NCBI GenBank assembly: GCA_946186175.1
Contig: CAMHMG010000134.1
Location: 1 to 8,157, forward strand
Source: an uncultured Clostridia bacterium
GTDB lineage: Bacteria > Bacillota > Clostridia > Lachnospirales > Lachnospiraceae
Direction: 5' to 3'
Length of the DNA stretch: 8,157 nucleotides
The position numbers and the translations under genes were made by a program. Below, piece by piece: positions 1-5,973 of this stretch; position 1 is the stretch's first letter; every line of letters starts with the position of its first letter. Below the pieces are notes generated by a model. That model was not told the origin of the DNA, did not search any database, and worked only from the letters and a program-made list of their open reading frames with translations.

Positions 1-19
1 CTAATTCATACTTGTTCAT
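1..19 (-). CDS. rpsF: Start of 30S ribosomal protein S6 gene (partial)
   Basis: Only the first six codons lie in the window, reading MNKYEL on the minus strand. This N-terminus is typical of ribosomal protein S6 in clostridia, a small-subunit protein that works with S18. An excellent Shine-Dalgarno, TAAGGAGGTG at 28-37, sits 8 bases before the ATG, and a near-consensus promoter lies upstream. The neighbouring DUF951 gene supports the call, since genes of that family often sit close to rpsF-ssb-rpsR in Firmicutes. Six residues are not proof. Another gene starting MNKYEL is possible, but the combination of N-terminus, promoter strength and neighbour makes rpsF the best reading. Confidence 0.72.
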
Positions 20-30
20 GTCTTATGCAC

Positions 31-96
31 CTCCTTATGGTCTCTGGCCCTCCCTGTCTTGGGAGAACAAGGAAATTGTGTGTATATGCACCACAG
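31..96 (-). promoter_or_regulatory. rpsF 5' leader with possible SD-masking fold
   Basis: The predicted transcript starts near 96. It contains a perfect 5-bp hairpin, CTCCC (61-65) and GGGAG (50-54), with a 6-nt loop. Around it, minus-strand TTCCTT at 74-69 can pair with AAGGAG at 36-31 (one U-G pair), which would cover the Shine-Dalgarno. Many ribosomal protein operons are controlled by leader RNA, and rpsF leaders in several bacteria bind S6:S18. I could not match the published S6:S18 consensus here, so the regulatory role is inference. Confidence 0.4.
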
Positions 97-102
97 AGAA
101 GG

Positions 103-132
103 ATTATAACACGGAATGTTATTATAAGTCAA
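103..132 (-). promoter_or_regulatory. Sigma-A type promoter of rpsF
   Basis: On the minus strand, -35 TTGACT (132-127) is followed after 18 bases by a perfect -10 TATAAT (108-103). The expected transcription start is near 96, giving a leader of about 75 nt. This is one of the two strongest promoters in the window, fitting a ribosomal protein operon. Confidence 0.82.
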
Positions 133-148
133 ACACTTTATTCATTTT

Positions 149-166
149 GTATAAAATATTTTATAC
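149..166. repeat. 18-bp perfect palindrome over the DUF951 stop codon
   Basis: GTATAAAATATTTTATAC reads the same on both strands and covers the TAA stop at 161-163 of the DUF951 gene. It lies 17 bases upstream of the rpsF -35 box. It has no GC-rich stem or T-run, so it is not a standard terminator. It may be an operator near the rpsF promoter or a product of AT-rich composition. Confidence 0.5.
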
Positions 167-334
167 GAATCCCTTGAACCCTTTTTCAACGGCTTTACGT
201 GGCAGCATCACCTGGTGTTCGCACCCCATACATTTAAGCCTGAAATCTGCGCCCACACGAATTATTTCCCACGCATTCGCTCCACATGGGTGCTGCTTCT
301 TCATTTTTATAACTTGTCCTATCTGAAAATCCAT
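161..334 (-). CDS. DUF951 family small protein
   Basis: A 57-residue protein starting MDFQIGQVIKMKK. It matches the DUF951 pattern: a short beta-rich N-terminus, HPCG with Cys17, the WEIIRVGAD stretch, a CMGC knuckle (Cys35, Cys38) and MLPR near residues 43-46. The cysteines suggest metal binding, probably zinc. The family has no established biochemical role; B. subtilis YyzM is, as I recall, a homologue near rpsF. I chose ATG 334 because family members begin just before this conserved segment. An in-frame GTG at 394 and an ATG at 352 would add an unconserved extension without a good ribosome binding site. The chosen start has only a weak GAGAG-type site. The 98 bases up to the GGDEF-EAL gene hold no convincing terminator or promoter, so read-through from that operon is possible. 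Confidence 0.85.
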   Translation of the reverse strand: MDFQIGQVIKMKKQHPCGANAWEIIRVGADFRLKCMGCEHQVMLPRKAVEKGFKGFV

Positions 335-432
335 ATCACAACTCTCAACCATCCAATATATCTTTATTATTTGACTGTCACTGGAGCCGTTCACAATATC
401 AAAATGTACATTATGTTCCGACCACTACTTTT

Positions 433-2064
433 CTACACAATCTCCTCTATATCCTTCGGTACATCGTAGAAGAAGCCCTGTCCGCCGGAAATATTAAGAT
501 CTCTAATTGTGTCGATTACCTCTTTTGTCTCTATACCTTTGACATAAGCGTCTATATTATGGCTCTTTGCAAGTTCGAAAAGTCCTTTGAGATCATTTTG
601 TGCAGTCTCGTCATTCTCGATACCTTTAACAAACTGCATGTCAAACTTAATACAATCAACAGCAATATTTTTAATGATCTCCAGCGAAGCATATCCGCTT
701 CCAAAATCGTCAAGGAGTATCTTAACGCCCTTGTCCCTTAGAGCGGTTATCTTATTATTTAACAAAGTCCAATCAATAAGACGACAATCCTTACTAAGCT
801 CTAAGCAGACATTCCCTAATGGAAAATCTGTCATTTCGGCAGCATCAAAAAGTGTTTCCTCAAAAAATATATCTTCGAACTGGGACGCTGAGATATTAAT
901 GCCCAAGATCAAATCAGGATTACTGTCAAGAAGTATCTTACAGTCTTTCATTGCCTGATTGATGATCCATATTCCCATCTCTTCAAAGGCAAAATCGTTT
1001 TCCAAAACAGGAATGAAATCAGCAGGCATTACCTCTCCAAAACGATCGCTCTCATAACGGACAAGCGCCTCAACACCGATCGTTTTATCATTCTTTGTAC
1101 AGATGACCGGCTGATATTTGATGTGAAAATTCTCACAATCATTAACCATATCATTCCTTATCTCATTAATCATCTCTAACTGTCTCTTAGATTGATCATC
1201 TTCCATATTGTTAAATGCTACAAGTCCGCCGTTCTTGTGATCCTTTGATTCACTATACGCTTCATTGAGACAGGTATATATAGTTCTCTCATTCACCTCA
1301 AAATCATCAACAGACATTATACTACCGCAGGTGATAATATTATTTTTAATTTCATCGATAACTATGCCGCTCTTTAACGACAATTTGATCTTATCATATA
1401 CTGCTTCCATATCAGGCATATCCATACCGTTAGACATAATTGCAAATTTGGAGCCATCCATACGATATAATATTCCATCCGCACCGATACACTCCTGTAT
1501 CAGCCATGCTATACGTTGTATTAATTTATTACCATACCCATATCCGTATTCAGCATTAATATCCTTCATTTTTACAATGCCGATCAGCATAATATTCAAA
1601 TGCTGCTGCATTGCAAGCATAGCTGAGAGATCATTGAAAAATCCGGACTCATTTCTAAGAGCGGTAATCGAATCCGTGTACTCCATCAAGCCTTCATTAC
1701 TTATAACTCCGCCTACCACAACAGGGCTTCCTTCATCATTTCTTATCACTCCGCCTTTGAATCTAAACAGACCATAATTACCATCTGAGGTCTTAACACG
1801 ATAATTAAGGTCATAGACAAATGTCTCTCCTGCAAGCAGTTTATCCATAGTGTCCTGATAACGTTTTCGATCATCCGGATGTATGTAATTGAGCCAATTA
1901 TCTTTCCCATTCTCAATAAACTCAGCCGGAAGTCCAAAGAATTCAACCGCTCCCTTTGAAAACCTGGTTATACCTTTCTCAACATCATATAATGAGACAC
2001 ATTCTCCTCCTGCAAACATAGATAAAACATTAAATTGATCATCAAAAAATGTACTGGTATTCAT
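433..2064 (-). CDS. PAS-GGDEF-EAL protein with both catalytic motifs degenerate
   Basis: 543 residues; numbering here follows the two-residue-longer form starting at 2070. Residues about 20-125 form a PAS domain of the PAS_3 type, with IHPDDR at 63-68. Residues about 130-290 form a GGDEF-like domain whose signature reads DGSKF (205-209), so cyclase activity is not expected. Residues about 300-545 form an EAL domain. It keeps EAL (334-336), Asn392, Glu424, the DDFG pair (Asp454, Asp455), Lys475, Glu514 and Gln531. The usual EGVET loop is KGIET, with Lys511 at the general-base glutamate, and LEITE is LELSK. From family knowledge this predicts little or no c-di-GMP hydrolysis, though ligand binding remains possible. 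No signal peptide or membrane segment is seen, so it is probably cytoplasmic. It starts 18 bases after the hybrid kinase gene and is probably co-transcribed with it. Confidence 0.9.
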   Translation of the reverse strand: MNTSTFFDDQFNVLSMFAGGECVSLYDVEKGITRFSKGAVEFFGLPAEFIENGKDNWLNYIHPDDRKRYQDTMDKLLAGETFVYDLNYRVKTSDGNYGLFRFKGGVIRNDEGSPVVVGGVISNEGLMEYTDSITALRNESGFFNDLSAMLAMQQHLNIMLIGIVKMKDINAEYGYGYGNKLIQRIAWLIQECIGADGILYRMDGSKFAIMSNGMDMPDMEAVYDKIKLSLKSGIVIDEIKNNIITCGSIMSVDDFEVNERTIYTCLNEAYSESKDHKNGGLVAFNNMEDDQSKRQLEMINEIRNDMVNDCENFHIKYQPVICTKNDKTIGVEALVRYESDRFGEVMPADFIPVLENDFAFEEMGIWIINQAMKDCKILLDSNPDLILGINISASQFEDIFFEETLFDAAEMTDFPLGNVCLELSKDCRLIDWTLLNNKITALRDKGVKILLDDFGSGYASLEIIKNIAVDCIKFDMQFVKGIENDETAQNDLKGLFELAKSHNIDAYVKGIETKEVIDTIRDLNISGGQGFFYDVPKDIEEIV

Positions 2065-2072
2065 ATACATAT

Positions 2073-2077
2073 CCCCC
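2073..2077 (-). promoter_or_regulatory. Ribosome binding site deciding the GGDEF-EAL start
   Basis: The minus-strand AGGGGG run ends only 2 bases before the first ATG (2070) but 8 bases before the second in-frame ATG (2064). Spacing favours 2064. It lies just beyond the TGA of the upstream gene (2083-2085), consistent with operon translation. Confidence 0.7.
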
Positions 2078-2082
2078 TATAA

Positions 2083-4506
2083 TCAGTTATTGTTGTGTTC
2101 ACGTTCACAAAACATTTCATCCAGAATCTTATATAATACGTTAGGTTCTACCGGTTTAGACAGATGCTCGTTCATTCCGGCCTTAAATGATTTTCTGATA
2201 TCTTCATCGAAGCTGTTAGCCGTCAATGCAATTATCGGCACCTTCTTCGCATCCGCTCTGTCAAGCTCTCTTATTGCTTTAGTAGCAGCAATTCCATCCA
2301 TCTCCGGCATCCTTATATCCATAAGTATAGCATCGAAATGATCAATGTCACTTTCCTCAAATATTTCTAATGCCTTCCTTCCATTCTCCGCATACTCAAC
2401 CTCAATGCCCTTCATCACAAGAACCTGCTTCATCAATTCGGCATTAATTATCATATCTTCAGCAAGTAATACACACTTTCCGGCAAGATCCATAGCGTGT
2501 TCTTCTTCTGATCCGCTCGCATCTTTAACCTCAGCATTTTCAAGCTTAACCTCTAAAGTAAATGTAGTGCCTCTGCCTTCTTCGGATTCAACAGCTATAT
2601 CACCGTTCATGAGACTAGCAATCTTCTTAGCGATGGAAAGTCCCAGTCCCGAACCGGCTGTATTGGCGTCCTTCTGGCTAAATGAATCAAATACCCTCGG
2701 AAGATATTCCTTATCTATTCCAATTCCCGTATCACTCACTATGAACTGTACAACTGTGTTGTTATCAAACTCTGCAGTCTTTGATACCTGAACAGCTACA
2801 TTGCCTCCTTCGTCAGTAAACTTAACAGCATTGCTGATAATATTGATAAGTGCGTGTTTAATCTTAACCTGATCGCCATAGAAATCTTCCTTCAGATCGC
2901 CCTTAACAGTGCACTCATATGTAAGTCCTTTATCCCGGCATCTTTCACCGGCATCATCATTAATCTTATCAAGCAGATCAGTAAATGCGAATTGTTCCTT
3001 CTTTAACTCAATCCTGCCGCTCTCTATATCACTCATTTCTATTATATCACCGATCAGGGTTAACATATATCTTGCCCTGTCGGCGATTTCCTCAAGTCCA
3101 GCCTTGACCTTAGAAGAATGATCCGCTTCCTTAAGAATATTATCATCAAGTCCTATTATAGTGTTTAAAGGATCCATTATCTCACTACTCATACTAGATA
3201 AGAAGCTCATCTTAGCCATATTAGCCTCTTCAGCCTCGTCAAGTGCAGATATAAGCTGTCTGGTTCGCTCTTCCTGTTCTTTAAGGATATCTGTAGTATC
3301 ACTCTTTAACAGCACATAGAACTTTGCACGTGGATTGACCATATAATAATCAAATCTCTTATAGTATGTATTTCCATCAACATCAATTGCGACATTGACT
3401 GAATAAGAACTGTTATTGGCAAGCTTTCTCTCAACAGTATCTAACGAAAGAGAATCCATAACCTTATTTTTCTTCTTGTCATCTCCGGCAAGAACAGGAT
3501 ATACCTGGGCATCTAAATATAGTTGATACTCGCCCACCTTTGATATTGGATAAATATGATCATTTTCAACATTGTCAGTATTATCTATAATTATTCCGTA
3601 ATTGCCATTAGACAGATATGCGATCGTATCGAATTCTTTCGACAAAATGTTATTAAGGATCATTTGTCCTGCTTTTTCCACATTGCAGTCTTCTTCCGTT
3701 ATAAATGCAATAATATTGCCCATAAGTAAATGTCTGGTCATATTCGCCGTTATCTTAATATAACAGTAATTGCCCTTGTTTCTTCTTGAATAGACAACCT
3801 CGGAAATCTGTGTTTCACCGTTGATATATGTATTGATCAGATTCTCCCTTGAAAAAGTCTCTAAGAATCTCTCTTTCTCTTCGGGAACAACATAATTCTG
3901 CGCACGTCTCTCCATTATCTCCGAGTAGCTATATACAAGTGAATCTGTACCGCTGACATCCCTGCCCTGTATATCTTCAACCGCATCTTCACTAAGATCT
4001 GCACGTAACATACTTAGTGTGTTCTCGCCCTCATGATAAAAATCATTACCCATGTTCATGTAGGACGCTCTCAAATACTCTTCATATTCTCTCAAAGAAG
4101 TCACCTCAAAGAAAGTACAATATATATATTTGTCCTTGAAATCATCAAAAAATGAAAAGCTTACTTTACACCATATGATGTTACCCTTAGTTGTACATTC
4201 CCTTATTGTCAATTCAGAAGTCCCGTCTTCACTAACACGCCGCCTTAATATTCTTTTGACAAAAATCCTGTCGTCCTGATGAATAATATTAAAAAAACCT
4301 ATCCCGTTAATATAATCGATTGCTTCCGATTCATTACATTCCATCATTTTTGCAAACAAGTCAGAAACATAGACCGCATTGACACTTCCGTCGATGCCTC
4401 TCTTCAACAATACAGCAGAATTCTCAATATTCCGGATATTTTGCAGAAAACAAACCTCTGCAGATTCTGAATATGTATCAGTAATGTTCATACTATCGTT
4501 TCCCAT
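2083..4506 (-). CDS. Hybrid histidine-kinase-like protein lacking the phospho-acceptor histidine
   Basis: 807 residues with no evident membrane segment. Residues about 30-140 are a PAS_3-like domain (IHQDDR at 75-80). Residues about 180-272 and 285-405 look like further degenerate PAS-like sensory regions, followed by a short coiled coil (about 406-432). The dimerisation/phospho-acceptor region has FLSSMSSEIMDPLN (435-448) where the family has the FLANMSHEIRTPLN pattern, so Ser441 replaces the histidine. The ATP-binding domain looks complete: N box around Asn555-Asn559, DTGIGI (592-597), FDSFSQ (606-611) and GSGLGL (618-623). The C-terminal receiver (about 677-797) has Glu683/Asp684, phospho-acceptor Asp730, Thr762 and Lys784. 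Autophosphorylation in the normal way is therefore unlikely, while the receiver could accept phosphate from another kinase. AGGAGGGG just before ATG 4506 fixes the start. It heads an operon with the PAS-GGDEF-EAL gene. Confidence 0.92.
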   Translation of the reverse strand: MGNDSMNITDTYSESAEVCFLQNIRNIENSAVLLKRGIDGSVNAVYVSDLFAKMMECNESEAIDYINGIGFFNIIHQDDRIFVKRILRRRVSEDGTSELTIRECTTKGNIIWCKVSFSFFDDFKDKYIYCTFFEVTSLREYEEYLRASYMNMGNDFYHEGENTLSMLRADLSEDAVEDIQGRDVSGTDSLVYSYSEIMERRAQNYVVPEEKERFLETFSRENLINTYINGETQISEVVYSRRNKGNYCYIKITANMTRHLLMGNIIAFITEEDCNVEKAGQMILNNILSKEFDTIAYLSNGNYGIIIDNTDNVENDHIYPISKVGEYQLYLDAQVYPVLAGDDKKKNKVMDSLSLDTVERKLANNSSYSVNVAIDVDGNTYYKRFDYYMVNPRAKFYVLLKSDTTDILKEQEERTRQLISALDEAEEANMAKMSFLSSMSSEIMDPLNTIIGLDDNILKEADHSSKVKAGLEEIADRARYMLTLIGDIIEMSDIESGRIELKKEQFAFTDLLDKINDDAGERCRDKGLTYECTVKGDLKEDFYGDQVKIKHALINIISNAVKFTDEGGNVAVQVSKTAEFDNNTVVQFIVSDTGIGIDKEYLPRVFDSFSQKDANTAGSGLGLSIAKKIASLMNGDIAVESEEGRGTTFTLEVKLENAEVKDASGSEEEHAMDLAGKCVLLAEDMIINAELMKQVLVMKGIEVEYAENGRKALEIFEESDIDHFDAILMDIRMPEMDGIAATKAIRELDRADAKKVPIIALTANSFDEDIRKSFKAGMNEHLSKPVEPNVLYKILDEMFCEREHNNN

Positions 4507-4544
4507 AAACCCCTCCTATGCTGCCAACACATTAAATATACGCA

Positions 4545-4676
4545 GTATCTATTCAGCTATGCTTTATAGATACGCGACAGGCATGGTGCTTATGCACATT
4601 CCAGTATGCCTGTCGCATCGTAAAATATATATTTTCCTACGAATCTCGCAGTGAATGCGAGATTCTACCTGAATAG
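4545..4676 (-). promoter_or_regulatory. Structured 5' leader of the hybrid kinase operon
   Basis: About 12 nt after the predicted transcript start the leader holds several strong inverted repeats. P1 pairs 4669-4676 with 4549-4556 (8 bp) and would close the whole region. P2 is a perfect 10-bp stem (4641-4650 with 4656-4665, 5-nt loop). A 14-bp palindrome lies at 4622-4635. P3 is 11 bp (4574-4584 with 4606-4616), enclosing an asymmetric internal loop and a GTGC/GCAC hairpin (4586-4597). A further hairpin, GTATCTAT/ATAGATAC (4545-4552 with 4566-4573), competes with P1 for 4549-4552. No T-run follows any stem and I see no pairing over the Shine-Dalgarno. I recognise no known riboswitch family. 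Structure potential is seen directly; a regulatory role is inferred. Confidence 0.55.
4546..4578. repeat. 33-bp inverted-repeat element, copy 1
   Basis: TATCTAT and ATAGATA arms are separated by 13 bases, followed by CGCGAC on the plus strand. It matches the copy at 5743-5775 at 27 of 33 positions, with both arms identical. It begins 39 bases upstream of the hybrid kinase start codon, in the predicted leader. Confidence 0.7.
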
Positions 4677-4694
4677 TTACAACTTACTTCCATT

Positions 4695-4703
4695 ATTCTA
4701 TCA
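4695..4703 (-). promoter_or_regulatory. Extended -10 promoter of the hybrid kinase operon
   Basis: The minus strand reads TGATAGAAT: a TGn extension followed by TAGAAT at 4700-4695. There is no good -35 box at the expected distance, which is tolerable for extended -10 promoters. The transcript would start near 4688, giving a leader of about 180 nt. Confidence 0.5.
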
Positions 4704-4875
4704 CAAATGTGCTCTCTGCACCATATTTATTTCATGATGAACTACTAAAAACTGCCATCACTAAACTTAAGCTTTCGGCTTCGTAAAATGAGCACGTATA
4801 CATGAAAGCAGCACTCATCTACACATTTTAAGCTTGATTCATTCATCTTCCAACGCAAGAAATGAAGTTTCTTAT
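4704..4875. other. Gene-free stretch with weak dyads
   Basis: Together with its flanks this lies in the 466-base gap between the hybrid kinase and isomerase genes. No convincing coding sequence is present. Small inverted repeats occur: AAGC/GCTT around 4769-4781, TAAAATG (4784-4790) with CATTTTA (4824-4830), two AAGCTT sites (4769-4774, 4830-4835), and AAGAAA/TTTCTT (4857-4873). I assign no function. Confidence 0.4.
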
Positions 4876-4910
4876 TATATAAAAATGACTATGCCCTTAG
4901 ACATAGCCAT
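4876..4910 (-). terminator. Intrinsic terminator of the isomerase gene
   Basis: The minus strand forms a 9-bp stem (4902-4910 with 4885-4893, one G-U pair) with an 8-nt loop. A TTTTT run at 4885-4881 and an AT-rich tail follow. It lies about 65 bases after the isomerase stop codon. Confidence 0.7.
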
Positions 4911-4972
4911 CTCATATATTAATATAATCTTAAATACGATACAGCAAGTGTTTTTCCGGATTAAATGTTACA

Positions 4973-5704
4973 TCATTTCATAGTAACCTTCACTCTCGGA
5001 TTGCCGTCCTCATCTGCCTCGATCATTTCCACCTTATCCATAACAATATCATCATTAGGTGCAGATTCAGCACCGTCTCCTCCCATCGAACGGGGAACTT
5101 CTAAGAATCCGTCAACCACTTCCATTCCTTCTGTCACCTCACCAAAAGCAGCATAATCGCCATCTAAGAAAGAACAATCAGCATAGCAGATAAAAAATTG
5201 ACTGGATGCACTGTCCGGATCCATACTTCTCGCCATAGATACAATACCTCTCTTGTGCGATATCGAATTATCAACTCCGTTAGATGCAAACTCTCCCTTT
5301 ATCAACTCTTCGCTGCCACCTGTTCCATTGCCAAGCGGATCTCCTCCCTGTGCCATAAATTCATCTACCACCCTGTGAAATGTCAATCCGTTATAGAAGC
5401 CCTGTTCCACAAGCTTTTGGAAATTCTCACATGTAATTGGAGCAACCTCAGGATATAGTGTTATCACAAAGCTCTGACCGTTAAATGAATATCCACTCGC
5501 CGGTTGTTTGGAGTCAGCTGCCTCTGTATCTCCGTCAGCCGTCTTCTCATCTGATGTCTCTTCATCATTTGCCTCAACTGATGCATTCTCACTTGACTCT
5601 TCATTTCCGGAAGATGATTCAGCACCTGCACCACAGCCTGTCAATGCCAATACGCCGACAATACTCATTGTCATTATTACTCTTTTTAATAATTTCTTAG
5701 TCAT
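4973..5704 (-). CDS. Cyclophilin-type peptidyl-prolyl isomerase lipoprotein
   Basis: 243 residues. A basic N-terminus (MTKKLLKRV) and hydrophobic segment lead to a lipobox, LTGC, with the lipidated cysteine at residue 24, so the mature protein should be anchored outside the membrane. An acidic, Ser/Glu/Asp-rich linker (about 25-70) precedes the cyclophilin domain (about 72-240). Family features seen are TFHR with Arg111, QGGD (119-122) and SQFFI (168-172). The usual tryptophan before LDG is Phe179, a common bacterial variant. The role is proline isomerisation during folding of exported proteins. Three ATGs are in tandem (5710, 5707, 5704). Minus-strand AGGAG at 5717-5713 favours 5704 (8 bases) or 5707 (5 bases). 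A longer start at 5743 falls inside the inverted-repeat element and lacks a ribosome binding site. It has its own promoter and terminator. Confidence 0.92.
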   Translation of the reverse strand: MTKKLLKRVIMTMSIVGVLALTGCGAGAESSSGNEESSENASVEANDEETSDEKTADGDTEAADSKQPASGYSFNGQSFVITLYPEVAPITCENFQKLVEQGFYNGLTFHRVVDEFMAQGGDPLGNGTGGSEELIKGEFASNGVDNSISHKRGIVSMARSMDPDSASSQFFICYADCSFLDGDYAAFGEVTEGMEVVDGFLEVPRSMGGDGAESAPNDDIVMDKVEMIEADEDGNPRVKVTMK

Positions 5705-5742
5705 CATCATTTCTCCTATTTCTAATTTCTTTTCATTAAACA

Positions 5743-5775
5743 TATCTATTCATATGTGATTCATAGATACACGAC
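5743..5775. repeat. 33-bp inverted-repeat element, copy 2
   Basis: Same TATCTAT-N13-ATAGATA layout and downstream CGAC as the copy at 4546-4578, with 27 of 33 positions identical. It begins 38 bases upstream of the preferred isomerase start. Read as minus-strand RNA, the outermost G-C pair of copy 1 becomes G-U here, so the 8-bp stem is preserved. The 13-nt loop differs. Confidence 0.7.
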
Positions 5776-5776
5776 T

Positions 5777-5800
5777 AAAAAGTTGCTTTAATCCGGCAAC
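5777..5800 (-). terminator. Terminator-like hairpin just after the isomerase promoter
   Basis: The minus strand reads GTTGC (5800-5796), a 9-nt loop, GCAAC (5786-5782), then TTTTT (5781-5777). This resembles a small attenuator at the very start of the transcript. The 5-bp stem is weak, and if transcription starts at 5795 the 5' arm would not be in the RNA, so confidence is low. Confidence 0.3.
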
Positions 5801-5801
5801 C

Positions 5802-5830
5802 ATTGTACCAAATATATTATTATTTTCCAA
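5802..5830 (-). promoter_or_regulatory. Promoter of the isomerase gene
   Basis: The minus strand has TTGGAA (5830-5825), a 17-base spacer, then TACAAT (5807-5802) with a TGG extended -10 element (5810-5808). The start would be near 5795, giving a leader of about 90 nt that includes inverted-repeat copy 2. Confidence 0.7.
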
Positions 5831-5866
5831 TAACTATTTTAATATTTTACTTTGAAAGTTTGACTA

Positions 5867-5895
5867 TTGACTTTAATTATAACTCTCTATAAAAT
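5867..5895 (+). promoter_or_regulatory. Promoter of the EamA transporter gene
   Basis: TTGACT (5867-5872), a 17-base spacer and TAAAAT (5890-5895). The start is expected near 5902, giving a leader of about 72 nt. It diverges from the isomerase promoter with about 36 bases between the two -35 boxes. Confidence 0.65.
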
Positions 5896-5902
5896 GTCTC
5901 TG

Positions 5903-5946
5903 AAATACATTAAATCATGTAACTGTTCAGACAGCACCCTGTATTT
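5903..5946 (+). promoter_or_regulatory. Inverted repeat in the EamA leader
   Basis: AAATACA (5903-5909) can pair with TGTATTT (5940-5946), enclosing a CTGT-TCAG-ACAG hairpin (5923-5934). ACAT (5907-5910) could instead pair with ATGT (5917-5920), which would break the outer stem. It sits at the predicted 5' end of the transcript. Function is unknown and chance is possible in AT-rich sequence. Confidence 0.3.
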
Positions 5947-5973
5947 ACAATAATAAACAGAAAGGTATGGATC

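Noticed and set aside
41..99. Stem TCTCTG (99-94) with CAGAGA (46-41) in the rpsF leader
   Set aside because: Half of the 5' arm lies upstream of the expected transcription start near 96, so it probably does not exist in the RNA.
335..432. Terminator or promoter between the GGDEF-EAL and DUF951 genes
   Set aside because: No stem followed by T residues and no convincing -35/-10 pair was found on the minus strand.
12..469. Overlapping plus-strand open frames across the rpsF leader and DUF951 gene
   Set aside because: They run opposite to DUF951 and across a strong minus-strand promoter, with no ribosome binding site or family resemblance.
1265..1777. Long open frame on the plus strand inside the GGDEF-EAL gene
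   Set aside because: It is antisense to a gene with clear domains, has low-complexity Ser/Ile-rich translation, and lacks a ribosome binding site and recognisable motifs.
2345..2791. Open frame on the plus strand opposite the kinase-like gene
   Set aside because: It is the complement of the conserved ATPase and receiver coding region; the Ser-rich translation is typical of antisense reading.
4641..4665. 10-bp perfect hairpin as a transcription terminator
   Set aside because: No T-run follows on either strand, and it lies inside the predicted leader of the kinase operon. It was treated as an RNA structural element.
4507..4700. Known c-di-GMP riboswitch (class I or II)
   Set aside because: The gene context made this attractive, but the conserved core sequences of either class are not present.
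5705..5743. Longer isomerase start at 5743
   Set aside because: It would place the start inside the inverted-repeat element, has no Shine-Dalgarno, and adds residues before an otherwise normal lipoprotein signal peptide.
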